From Neptuniibacter victor (GTDB lineage: Bacteria > Pseudomonadota > Gammaproteobacteria > Pseudomonadales > Balneatricaceae), in assembly GCA_027943745.1 (NCBI GenBank), contig AP025763.1:1178001-1242000 (forward strand): DNA of 64,000 nucleotides, in the 5' to 3' direction. The stretch's first letter is position 1. Each line of letters opens with the position of its first letter. The position numbers were made by a program, and so were the translations under genes. This document shows, one piece after another, positions 16,796-25,359 of the stretch. The notes under the pieces are model-generated. The model searched no databases and had not been told where the DNA came from. It was given only the letters and a program-made list of their open reading frames with translations.

Positions 16796-18295
16796 ATGGC
16801 TAAGAAACTAAATATAAAAGATAAGTACCGTTTGCTTACACGTGATCTTGATTGGGAATATTCCTATGAAGATCGTAAAGAAGCTTTTCCCTTCGAAGAG
16901 TTTGAAGGCATAAAAATTACCGATTGGTCAAAGTGGGAAGACCCTTTTCGTTTAACGATGGATTCCTACTGGAAATATCAGGCGGAAAAAGAGAAAAAAC
17001 TGTATGCCATTTTTGATGCGTTTTCTCAGAATAATGGTCATCTGAACGTATCTGATCCGCGTTATGTTAATGCACTTAAGCTTTTTTTGACTGGAGTGTC
17101 ACCACTTGAGTATCAAGCCTATCAAGGGTTTGCTCATGTTGGTCGTCAGTTTGGTGGTGTAGGTGCGCGTGTTGCTTGCCAGATGCAGGCGATTGATGAA
17201 CTGCGACATGTACAGACTCAGATTCACGCGATGAGTCACTACAATAAGTTTTTTGACGGCTTCCAAGATTACAGCCATATGCATGACCGTGTTTGGTACT
17301 TATCTGTACCTAAGTCATTCTTTAATGACGCACGTGCGGCCGGTCCGTTTGAATTTATGGTCGCGATCGGTTTTTCGTTTGAATATGTTTTGACCAATCT
17401 GCTCTTTGTACCTTTCATGTCGGGTGCTGCACATAACGGCGATATGGCGACGGTTACCTTCGGTTTTTCTGCTCAGTCAGATGAAGCACGTCATATGACG
17501 TTAGGACTGGAAGTGATCAAGTTCTTGCTAGAGCAACACGAAGACAATGTACCGATTGTTCAAAAGTGGATTGATAAATGGTTCTGGCGCGGTAGCCGTC
17601 TGTTAACGATTGTTGCAATGATGATGGATTACATGCTGCCAAACAAAGTGATGTCTTGGAAAGAAGCGTGGGAAGTCTACTTTGAAGAAGCGGGTGGTGC
17701 ACTGTTTAAAGATCTAGCGCGCTACGGCATTAAAATGCCTAAGTACGCTGAAACGATAGAGAAAGAGAAAGAGCATATATCACATCAGGCTTGGTGGACC
17801 TTTTATACCCACGGACATGCTGCGGGTTTCCATACTTGGATTCCAACAGATGAGGAGCTTGATTGGTTATCAGAGAAATACCCGGACACCTTTGATAAGT
17901 ATTACCGCCCCCGTTGGGAACTAGCAAAAGAGATGGAAGCGAAAGGTGAGCGCTTCTACACCAAAGCGTTGCCGCAATTGTGTACGACTTGTCAGATACC
18001 GATGCTCTTTACCGAGATGGATGATCCAACCTTAAATAGCTTCCGGGATACGGTACACAATGGTGAGCGTTATCACTTCTGCTCTGACGGTTGTAAAGAT
18101 ATTTTTGAGGATGAGCCAGAGAAGTATGTTCAATCTTGGCTGCCTGTTCATCAGATATTCCAAGGCAACTGTGGTGGTCCAGATGTTGAAAACGTATTAA
18201 GCGATTTCTATCGCATGAATTTAGGTGAAGACAACATGGATATGAAAGGTTCACCTGACGAGAAGCGTTGGAAACAGTGGAAAGGTGTTGCCTGA
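16796..18295 (+). CDS. dmpN: Phenol hydroxylase oxygenase alpha subunit (di-iron)
   Basis: 499 residues. The carboxylate-bridged di-iron site is complete: Glu105, Glu135 and His138 (IDELRH), Glu196, Glu230 and His233 (SDEARH). The C-terminal part (about 385-435) is a YHS-type zinc module with CTTCQIP and YHFCSDGCKDIF. The subunit hydroxylates phenol to catechol with O2, using electrons from the reductase DmpP. It is the catalytic core with DmpL and DmpO. All ligands match toluene/phenol monooxygenases of the Pseudomonas type, so the enzyme should be active. Confidence 0.97.
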   Translation: MAKKLNIKDKYRLLTRDLDWEYSYEDRKEAFPFEEFEGIKITDWSKWEDPFRLTMDSYWKYQAEKEKKLYAIFDAFSQNNGHLNVSDPRYVNALKLFLTGVSPLEYQAYQGFAHVGRQFGGVGARVACQMQAIDELRHVQTQIHAMSHYNKFFDGFQDYSHMHDRVWYLSVPKSFFNDARAAGPFEFMVAIGFSFEYVLTNLLFVPFMSGAAHNGDMATVTFGFSAQSDEARHMTLGLEVIKFLLEQHEDNVPIVQKWIDKWFWRGSRLLTIVAMMMDYMLPNKVMSWKEAWEVYFEEAGGALFKDLARYGIKMPKYAETIEKEKEHISHQAWWTFYTHGHAAGFHTWIPTDEELDWLSEKYPDTFDKYYRPRWELAKEMEAKGERFYTKALPQLCTTCQIPMLFTEMDDPTLNSFRDTVHNGERYHFCSDGCKDIFEDEPEKYVQSWLPVHQIFQGNCGGPDVENVLSDFYRMNLGEDNMDMKGSPDEKRWKQWKGVA

Positions 18296-18370
18296 TCTGG
18301 CGACCAAACAATGACAATGCGGCAGCTGTCAGCTTGTTTGCTGATACTGCCCGATGATCAGGAGAGAGTT

Positions 18371-18733
18371 ATGCCTGTACATGCAATGACGCCAGATTAT
18401 AAAGGCGAAGTATTAGATCGATTAGAGAATTTTCATGGTAATCAGGTTGTATATGTGGGTTGGGATCACCATTTGATGTTTTGCGCAGCATTTGCATACC
18501 CGGTCCCACCAGAGATGCCATTTACAGCCTTGTTAAATGAAGTCATGCCCGATGCGTTTGGTATGCATGGTGAGTTTGAGAAAATTAATTGGGAAAAGGC
18601 CGAATGGTTGTTAGATGGCCAACCTTTTATTCCTCAGCTTGATGTTTCATTAGCTGATCAAGGGATTGCTCATAAATCCTTATTGCGTTTTCAAACTCCT
18701 GAACTTACAGGGTTTAAAGGCGCAGGTGTTTAA
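18371..18733 (+). CDS. dmpO: Phenol hydroxylase oxygenase gamma subunit
   Basis: 120 residues from the ATG at 18371. An earlier in-frame ATG at 18311 gives 140 residues, but CAGGAGAG sits just before the second ATG and MPVHAMTPDYKGEV matches the usual DmpO start. The small subunit (about 119 residues in Pseudomonas) stabilises the alpha-beta dimer. The motif YVGWDHHLMFCAAFA near residues 29-43 is characteristic. It lies between dmpN and dmpP in the operon. Confidence 0.9.
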   Translation: MPVHAMTPDYKGEVLDRLENFHGNQVVYVGWDHHLMFCAAFAYPVPPEMPFTALLNEVMPDAFGMHGEFEKINWEKAEWLLDGQPFIPQLDVSLADQGIAHKSLLRFQTPELTGFKGAGV

Positions 18734-18759
18734 CAGGTAAAGAATAGGGAGAGAGTATT

Positions 18760-19821
18760 ATGACCTATGAAGTAACAATTGAGCCGACAGGAGATGTCAT
18801 TGAGGTTGAAGAGGGACAGACAATCTTGGATGCAGCGTTGCGTCAGGGTGTATGGTTACCTTTTGCTTGTGGGCATGGAACCTGTGCGACATGTAAATGT
18901 CAGGTGACTGATGGTGATGTGGATATAGGTAACGCTTCTCCCTTTGCTTTAATGGATATGGAAAGAGAGGAAGGGATGATTCTCGCTTGCTGTGCAACGC
19001 CAGAATCGGATCTTGTAATTGAAGCGGACATCGATGTCGATGATGACTTTGAAGGCTTTCCGGTACGTGACTTTAAGGGGCGCGTGACTGAAATTCTGGA
19101 TCTGTCGCCAACGATTAAAGGAATACATTTCGAATTAGATAACGAGATCTCTTTCCAGGCTGGGCAATATGTGAATCTAGTTATTCCAGGGGTGGAAGGA
19201 TCTCGTGCCTTTTCTATAGCGAATAAACCCTCTGATAATAAAATACTCGAATTGCATGTGAGAAAAGTGCCGGAAGGTGCGGGTACCACTTATCTGCATG
19301 AGCAATTAAATGTCGGTGATTCACTGGCGGTGTCAGGGCCTTACGGGCAGTTTTTTACTCGTAAGTCTGATCCACAAGGTGCGATCTTTATCGCGGGTGG
19401 TTCTGGTCTATCAAGTCCGCAATCAATGATTCTCGAGTTACTGGAAGAGAAAGATCAGCGAGAGATCTATCTATTTCAAGGTGCGAGAAATGTATCAGAG
19501 CTTTATAACCGGGAGTTGTTTGAGTCGTTAGACCAGCAACATAGTAACTTTCATTATATTCCAGCGCTTAATGCACCTGAAGATAATGATAATTGGGAAG
19601 GGTTTACAGGTTTTGTACATGAGGCTGTAGATAAATACTTTGATGGTCGTTTCGATGGCCACAAAGCTTATCTATGTGGACCGCCCCCTATGATTGATGC
19701 TGCCATCTCTACATTAATGCAAGGTCGCTTGTTTGAACGGGATATTCATATGGAGCGCTTTGTAACGGCAGCCGATGGTGCGGAAGAGCAGACGCGATCA
19801 GCCCTGTTTAAACGTATCTAG
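18760..19821 (+). CDS. dmpP: Phenol hydroxylase reductase (FAD, [2Fe-2S])
   Basis: 353 residues, standard DmpP length. An N-terminal plant-type ferredoxin domain (1-90) has ligands Cys37, Cys42, Cys45 and Cys77. An FAD-binding domain follows with RAFSIANKP near 148-156, then an NAD(P)H domain with GGSGLSSPQSMI near 212-223 and the C-terminal LCGPPPMIDAA. It passes electrons from NADH to the oxygenase. A strong AGGGAGAGAG site precedes the ATG. It closes the dmpKLMNOP operon, followed by a terminator. Confidence 0.96.
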   Translation: MTYEVTIEPTGDVIEVEEGQTILDAALRQGVWLPFACGHGTCATCKCQVTDGDVDIGNASPFALMDMEREEGMILACCATPESDLVIEADIDVDDDFEGFPVRDFKGRVTEILDLSPTIKGIHFELDNEISFQAGQYVNLVIPGVEGSRAFSIANKPSDNKILELHVRKVPEGAGTTYLHEQLNVGDSLAVSGPYGQFFTRKSDPQGAIFIAGGSGLSSPQSMILELLEEKDQREIYLFQGARNVSELYNRELFESLDQQHSNFHYIPALNAPEDNDNWEGFTGFVHEAVDKYFDGRFDGHKAYLCGPPPMIDAAISTLMQGRLFERDIHMERFVTAADGAEEQTRSALFKRI

Positions 19822-19840
19822 TACAACCATATGTAGATGA

Positions 19841-19868
19841 AAAACCGGCCATTGAGCCGGTTTTTTTT
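19841..19868 (+). terminator. Strong terminator of the phenol hydroxylase operon
   Basis: AAAACCGGC pairs with GCCGGTTTT around a six-base loop and is followed by more T residues. It starts 20 bases after the dmpP stop and separates the hydroxylase operon from the next sigma-54 promoter. Confidence 0.93.
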
Positions 19869-19927
19869 GTTTTAAATTAAGTCGATTCAGAGCGAGGGTG
19901 ATGATTTCGTCAGGCTTACATTATCTT

Positions 19928-19943
19928 TTGATGATTTGATTAA
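19928..19943 (+). promoter_or_regulatory. Candidate DmpR-type activator site, distal, envelope operon
   Basis: TTGATGATTTGATTAA matches the XylR/DmpR dyad at 13 of 16 positions. Its center is 34 bases from the proximal site, close to three helical turns. Confidence 0.5.
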
Positions 19944-19961
19944 TGTATGGGCAGCTGCGCG

Positions 19962-19977
19962 TTAATCATTTCATTAA
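19962..19977 (+). promoter_or_regulatory. Candidate DmpR-type activator site, proximal, envelope operon
   Basis: TTAATCATTTCATTAA, an imperfect dyad (TTAAT/ATTAA) containing the shared 12-mer TAATCATTTCAT. It lies about 75 bases upstream of the -24 element. Confidence 0.55.
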
Positions 19978-20051
19978 TTTATAGTGTATTTTGATTGTAA
20001 CTGTATGTTTATTAAGTGTTAATTTAATTTCTGCTAATGAGTTTTGATAAC

Positions 20052-20066
20052 TGGCACAGCGGTTGC
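20052..20066 (+). promoter_or_regulatory. Sigma-54 (-24/-12) promoter of the envelope transport operon
   Basis: TGGCACAGCGGTTGC with GG and GC ten bases apart. It differs by a single base from the promoter of the meta-cleavage operon (TGGCACAGGGGTTGC). It lies 59 bases before the lipoprotein gene. Confidence 0.9.
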
Positions 20067-20124
20067 TGTATTAGATGTGTACTGGTGTTAACAGCCACAT
20101 ATAACAGCGATTGGTGATGTAGAA

Positions 20125-21174
20125 ATGACGTCGATAATTAAAACAAGATACGTCGACACTCGGTTAGGTAATTCAAAACCGAGCTGCCTGAAATCAGGTA
20201 ATACGACAGGTAAGAGTGCCATGATGGCGGCACTAATTTCGCCATTGTTCTTAACAGGGTGCGAAGCTCCGCTCAATCTAGAGGGAGTAAATAGTGAATT
20301 GCAAAAGCAAGTTAGGCGTACCGATCAGCTTCAAGGTATTGCAGTAAATAATCATGCAATCGTAGCGGTAGGTGCAGATGGTGTTGTTCTGACAAGCAAT
20401 AAGTCTGATGTTAGCTGGAGTCGTCAGCAATTGGCTCAAGGCCCATCTCTAGTTGATATAGCGGTATGCCCCGATCAAAGCTTTGTCGTGCTGAGTATGG
20501 ATAAGCAAGTTTGGCGTAGCGCTGACAATGGTGATAGCTGGCAGGCAGCAAAGGTACCGACGCAAGAGGATTTAATCGACCTGACTTGTGCACTCGATAA
20601 TAGTGTTTGGGTTGTCGGTAGTTTTTCAACCATTCTTCATTCTGATAATCGGGGTGAAACCTGGCAAGAAACGACTTTGAATGAAGATGCTATGTTGACA
20701 GGCATCCAATTTTTAGATCAATCGACTGCGCTTGTTACTGGTGAATTTGGTGTCGTTAGTCGTAGTGATGATGGCGGCCAGAGTTGGCAAGAACCTCGAT
20801 ATATTCCTAATGATTTTTATGTGCAAACCGCTCACTTCACTTCAGTTAATGAGGGTTGGGTAGGTGGTCTCAGTGGCCAAATTCTGTATACCCAAGACGG
20901 TGGTGAGAGCTGGAATAAACAGTTAACCCCAACCGAATCTCCTATCTATGGTTTCTATCACACAGGCGAGCGTTTATTCGCTTTTGGAGACCACAGTACT
21001 GTTTTGTCCCATACGGGCCAAGATTGGCAGAAACTTGAGTCTCAAACTAAGCCTGTTTATTTACGCTCGGCTGCTTTGCTTGAGACGGGGCAGCTGCTTT
21101 TTGCTGGGGGCGCCGGTTCTCTATTTACGCTGGATATCCAGTCTCATGATTCCACCCAGATTTCTCAGAAGTAG
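20125..21174 (+). CDS. YCF48/BNR-type beta-propeller lipoprotein, 349 aa
   Basis: A hydrophobic segment with the lipobox LTGC places the lipidated Cys at residue 46 (MMAALISPLFLTGC). The n-region is unusually long if translation starts at 20125; the Met at 20221 would give a normal signal of 14 residues. The mature part has repeated BNR/Asp-box motifs (SADNGDSWQAA, SDNRGETWQET, SDDGGQSWQEP, TQDGGESWNK), as in the YCF48/photosystem II assembly-like family, here in a non-photosynthetic bacterium. Such genes recur next to RND transporters with DUF1302 and DUF1329 proteins in aromatic and sterol degraders. The role is unknown; an envelope scaffold or substrate-binding part of the transporter is plausible. 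It is first in the operon after a sigma-54 promoter. Confidence 0.82.
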   Translation: MTSIIKTRYVDTRLGNSKPSCLKSGNTTGKSAMMAALISPLFLTGCEAPLNLEGVNSELQKQVRRTDQLQGIAVNNHAIVAVGADGVVLTSNKSDVSWSRQQLAQGPSLVDIAVCPDQSFVVLSMDKQVWRSADNGDSWQAAKVPTQEDLIDLTCALDNSVWVVGSFSTILHSDNRGETWQETTLNEDAMLTGIQFLDQSTALVTGEFGVVSRSDDGGQSWQEPRYIPNDFYVQTAHFTSVNEGWVGGLSGQILYTQDGGESWNKQLTPTESPIYGFYHTGERLFAFGDHSTVLSHTGQDWQKLESQTKPVYLRSAALLETGQLLFAGGAGSLFTLDIQSHDSTQISQK

Positions 21175-21185
21175 AGGCCGTTTCC

Positions 21186-23576
21186 ATGGATAAAAAATCA
21201 TCACAGGCTCATAAAGCCACTCATTTTTTACATAATTTGGATGAAGCTGTTTTTGCGCGGCCTAAATGGATTTTAAGTTTCATTTTGCTGGTGACGTTGT
21301 TTTTCGCATACCAGATTCCTAGCGTCAAAATGTACTCGGATTTTGCAGATCTGCTGCCGCAAGAGCATACCTATATCGAACTTCATAACGAGATTAAAGA
21401 ATCGTTTGGTGGTGCGAACGTCATCATTGTTGGTGTTGAAGTCGAGGAGGGCGACATCTTCACTAATGAGGCATTGGAGAAGATTCATCGTATTACCCAG
21501 CAAGTGGATAGCTTGCCAGGGATCAATCACAACCTTGTTGCTAGTGTAACGCACCGGAACTCTCGAAAAGTTTGGATGACGCCGGAAGGCAACGTCAATT
21601 CTGAAGCTTATTATGACCCTCAAGGTGGTGTAATAAACCCTGAATCCTTGATTGACCTGCGTGAAAATGTGGTGGCTGACCCTCGTGTTTATGGCCCACT
21701 TGTTTCACCTGATATGAAGATGGCGCTTATTAAAGCGCAGCTAAACGAAGGCCAGTTAGATTACGTTAAGACGTTCAATGAAATCCAGCAGATGCGGGCA
21801 GATGAGTCGGTTGCAGGGATTAAAATTCATGTGACGGGCCAGCCAATGCTGGTGGGGTGGGCGTATCAATATTTAGATCAGATCATTGAGATATTTCTGT
21901 TTACCGCACTGATCATGTTGTCGTTGTTGATATTCTATTTCCGCAAAGCATATGGCGTTCTGATTCCACTGGCTGCGGTGATCGTTTCCTCTATCTGGGG
22001 GATTGGGATTATTTCGCTGTTTGGCTATAACCTAGATCCGCTTGGCTTGGTTATCCCTTTCCTCATATCTGCACGAGCAATGTCTCATGGTATTCAGATA
22101 GTTGAACGCTATTATCAAGAGCTCAATTCTCACGCAGATCATCATCTCGCGGCGCGTAGTACATTTGAGAATTTATTTCGCCCAGGTAGTTTAGGTGTTG
22201 TGTCTGATGCAATCGGATTACTACTGATTGCCATTGGCTCGATCCCGCTTAATACTAAGCTCGCCCATTACGCTTCCCTATGGGCCCTATGTATCATTAT
22301 CACCGTACTGTTAGCGGTGCCTCTGCTGCTATCGGTTTTGCCTAAACCTAATAAAACCGATATTAAACATAATATTTTCCGTAATGTTGGCTTTGCCTGT
22401 GCTGAGATTATTAGTGATCGGCGTTCTGCGAAAAATGCATTATGGCTAGCCGCCTTTTTACTTGTGGGAGGCTGGTACTTCTCTTCGAAAGTGGTCATTG
22501 GTGAATCGGAGCCTGGATCACCGATTCTGTACCAAGATCATGATTATAACCTCTCCTCAAAAGCGATTAACGACAGCTTTCCTGGTTCTGAAGAGCTATA
22601 TATTGTGGCGGAAGCCTCTGAAAAAGGGGGGATTAAACGCCCTGAAGTATTAGAGGCGCTCAGTCGTTTAGAAAAGCATATGATGCTCGATCCCGAGGTC
22701 GGTGGTGCTAAAGGTATTCCTGATCTCGTAAAACAAGTCAATCGCTTGTTACATAACGATGACCCTCGTTGGACACAAATTCCGAATGATAAGCAGTATG
22801 TGGGTGGACTCATGTTCACTTACATGATGTCGAGCCCAATTCCAGGGGCATTAAACGAATTTGTTGATACCGATGAGCGTATCGCCAATTTGGTGTTTTA
22901 TTACAAAGATCACCAAGGTGAAACGATTCGTCGCGCGATACATCAAGCGAAAGAGTGGATCACTGCTAACGAAGGCAAAGTTGAAGGTCTCAAAATTCGT
23001 TTAGCGGGCGGTACAATCGGAGTCACTGCGGCAATGAACGAAGCGGCCTACGAGACTAATCTTTGGGTTCTCCCGCTCGTTTTTATCCTCATTTTTGCCA
23101 TGGTGATGTTCTTCTACCAATCATTAGCGGCCGGCACCATGATGTTTATGGCGATGCTCTTCGCTACCACGTTGACCTACGCCTACATGGGTGTGACTCA
23201 AATGGGTATCAATATAAATACGGTGCCAATTATTGCGGTGGGCGTGGGGGTAGGTATCGACTACTCAATCTACATGATGGATCGCATCCGTTCTGAAATG
23301 GTGGCGTTGCAGGATCTTAATGCAGCGGTGCGCAAAGCGATTAGTACCACCGGATTAGCGATCAGTTTTACGGCAATCACGTTGATTGCTGGGATCGTCA
23401 TGTGGGTTCTTCTTTCCGATCTTCGTTTCCAATCAGATGCCGCATTGTTGTTGACCGTGATGGTCATTTTGAACGGTGCTGCAGCGATGTTACTGGTGCC
23501 AAGTTGGGTGCTGGTATTTAAACCGAAGTTTATCTGCGAAGCCTATCAAGATGAGGATGGCGTCATTCACGCTTAA
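21186..23576 (+). CDS. RND/MMPL-family transporter, 796 aa
   Basis: Twelve hydrophobic segments are arranged as one, then a large periplasmic loop (about residues 55-230), five, a second loop (about 430-600), and the last six. This is the classical RND layout in a short MMPL/SSD-like form. Motifs include GQPMLVGWAYQYLDQI before the second membrane bundle and VGVGVGIDYSIYMMDRI, with an Asp in a transmembrane helix that probably carries protons. There is no membrane-fusion or TolC gene nearby; the DUF1302 barrel downstream may be the outer-membrane partner. It follows the lipoprotein gene by 11 bases. I infer transport of hydrophobic aromatic compounds or their products, import or export not decided. 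Confidence 0.88.
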   Translation: MDKKSSQAHKATHFLHNLDEAVFARPKWILSFILLVTLFFAYQIPSVKMYSDFADLLPQEHTYIELHNEIKESFGGANVIIVGVEVEEGDIFTNEALEKIHRITQQVDSLPGINHNLVASVTHRNSRKVWMTPEGNVNSEAYYDPQGGVINPESLIDLRENVVADPRVYGPLVSPDMKMALIKAQLNEGQLDYVKTFNEIQQMRADESVAGIKIHVTGQPMLVGWAYQYLDQIIEIFLFTALIMLSLLIFYFRKAYGVLIPLAAVIVSSIWGIGIISLFGYNLDPLGLVIPFLISARAMSHGIQIVERYYQELNSHADHHLAARSTFENLFRPGSLGVVSDAIGLLLIAIGSIPLNTKLAHYASLWALCIIITVLLAVPLLLSVLPKPNKTDIKHNIFRNVGFACAEIISDRRSAKNALWLAAFLLVGGWYFSSKVVIGESEPGSPILYQDHDYNLSSKAINDSFPGSEELYIVAEASEKGGIKRPEVLEALSRLEKHMMLDPEVGGAKGIPDLVKQVNRLLHNDDPRWTQIPNDKQYVGGLMFTYMMSSPIPGALNEFVDTDERIANLVFYYKDHQGETIRRAIHQAKEWITANEGKVEGLKIRLAGGTIGVTAAMNEAAYETNLWVLPLVFILIFAMVMFFYQSLAAGTMMFMAMLFATTLTYAYMGVTQMGININTVPIIAVGVGVGIDYSIYMMDRIRSEMVALQDLNAAVRKAISTTGLAISFTAITLIAGIVMWVLLSDLRFQSDAALLLTVMVILNGAAAMLLVPSWVLVFKPKFICEAYQDEDGVIHA

Positions 23577-23641
23577 ATCATGAGATAGCTGCGCTTGTTA
23601 TACAACGAGCACTAAAACAAAAAGCCTGAAGGGGTTCAGAG

Positions 23642-25252
23642 ATGACAAAAAAAATAACTGCCCTCAACACATTGGCCATTGGGGTGGCTGCGGGACTGAC
23701 GATGAGCTACGGCTCAACTGTCTCGGCAGGAGATATCGAATGGTCCGGATTTGTGGAGAATGCCACCTACTTCCGTGATCAAAAAGGACTATCCAAGTTT
23801 CGTAATACTGCCCAAGCGGAATTCACGAAACCAATAGAATCGGATGGTTGGAGTAATGTCAGTATTAATGGCGTTTTACGTGGTAGCTATGATGGAGTTT
23901 ATGACCTGAATAGCAGCGAGTTTGGTAAAGATGCACAGCAACAATATCTAGGTGAGAGCTGGCATGCTAACAATACGGCATCTTCTTCTGCTGTACTAAA
24001 CCCCGGTGTTGCATTCCCTTGTGATAATAATCCAGCCTTGTGCAAAAATTTAGACGGCTATATGGATCAGGATGAGAATGACGCGAAGTTTGCCGAATTT
24101 AATGATCGTTTAGATTTTATTCGTGAGTTTTATATTACAGCAGATAAGCAGCTGGCAAACGGTGATGTGTTTAATTTTAGCTTTGGTAAGCAGCAAGTTG
24201 TTTGGGGAAAAACAGATCTGTTTCGTGTTCTCGATGTAATCAACCCTGTGGATTATTCGCGTCACAATATCTACGACGAGCTTGAGGATATCCGCATTCC
24301 TCAGTGGATGTTCACCGCTGAATGGCGAATGGGGCCTACCGAAGTGTTGGATGATTCTAACTTTCAGTTGATCTGGAATGTGGATAAATTTCGTCCGCAT
24401 AATTTAGGTACATGTGGCCAATCTTACGTCATGGTCGATGCAGGTTGTTTCTTTGCATCATCCATTCAAGGCGGCGGCCCTTACGTCATTAATGATGTAG
24501 AAGAGTATGATTGGGACCTTAAAAATACTCAGTTTGGTGCTAAGTGGGAAGGGGTTTATGGGGACACTACATTCTCGCTGAATGCGCTGCATTTTCGCCA
24601 ACAGTTACCATCTATACACGCACTTGGCCCTCCAGGAGATAACTTTGGCTTATTTGATATTCACTTTCCACGTGTGACGTTATTGGGCGGTTCGATCGAT
24701 TACTACTCGATGAATATGGATGCCGTATGGCGTTTAGAGGTTGCCTATACAGAGGGCGAAGAGCAGCCACGTGATACCAATGGCTTTAAAGAGACCGATA
24801 TGCTGCGTTATGTTATTGGTTTCGATAAAAACCTTGTTATCCCATCGTTAGGCACTCGTAGCGCATTTCTTATCTCGACTCAGTTATTTGGTGAGCACAT
24901 CCTTGATCATGAAGTGGATATGCCAATGGATGAAGATAACTGGATCGCTACGGCTCTGTTTAAGGGCTGGTACAAAAATAACAGACTCAGTCCGCAGGTT
25001 ATCTTAGCACATGATTTTGCTGCTAAAGCGACGGCCATCGCACCAAGCATCTCTTGGACGCCAGATAACCATTGGATGTTTAACGCAGGTTTAAATGTGA
25101 AGTTTGGGGGCGATGAAACTTTCCCTTGGAGCGCTACGGGTGGCACTGCAGGTGGTGGGCAAACCGAGCCTCTAGCCCGCTTCTTAAACGGCCCAATTGG
25201 TGTTGCCAATCAGGAAGATGAGCTGCAGTTTACGGTGCGCTATAGCTTCTAA
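23642..25252 (+). CDS. DUF1302 outer-membrane protein, 536 aa
   Basis: A signal peptide of about 29 residues ends near VSAG. The mature protein contains alternating amphipathic strands and ends in a C-terminal aromatic residue (RYSF), typical of outer-membrane beta-barrels. The conserved part FGKQQVVWGKTDLFRVLDVINPVDY (residues about 180-204) marks DUF1302. Members occur with DUF1329 and RND genes and are thought to act in hydrophobic compound transport, though no mechanism is established. The RBS and the spacing (65 bases after the RND gene) agree with cotranscription. Confidence 0.88.
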   Translation: MTKKITALNTLAIGVAAGLTMSYGSTVSAGDIEWSGFVENATYFRDQKGLSKFRNTAQAEFTKPIESDGWSNVSINGVLRGSYDGVYDLNSSEFGKDAQQQYLGESWHANNTASSSAVLNPGVAFPCDNNPALCKNLDGYMDQDENDAKFAEFNDRLDFIREFYITADKQLANGDVFNFSFGKQQVVWGKTDLFRVLDVINPVDYSRHNIYDELEDIRIPQWMFTAEWRMGPTEVLDDSNFQLIWNVDKFRPHNLGTCGQSYVMVDAGCFFASSIQGGGPYVINDVEEYDWDLKNTQFGAKWEGVYGDTTFSLNALHFRQQLPSIHALGPPGDNFGLFDIHFPRVTLLGGSIDYYSMNMDAVWRLEVAYTEGEEQPRDTNGFKETDMLRYVIGFDKNLVIPSLGTRSAFLISTQLFGEHILDHEVDMPMDEDNWIATALFKGWYKNNRLSPQVILAHDFAAKATAIAPSISWTPDNHWMFNAGLNVKFGGDETFPWSATGGTAGGGQTEPLARFLNGPIGVANQEDELQFTVRYSF

Positions 25253-25359
25253 TAAATCAATTAGGAACGCGAGCAACGTCAATTGCCGATTTATGAAGAT
25301 ACATAAACGTATTGGCTTGTTCGTCGGTTTCATAAGAAAAATAAGATAGGGTAAAAGTG

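Noticed and set aside
18311-18370. Longer N-terminus of DmpO from ATG 18311
   Set aside because: The extra 20 residues have no match to the family, and a strong Shine-Dalgarno sequence lies before the ATG at 18371.
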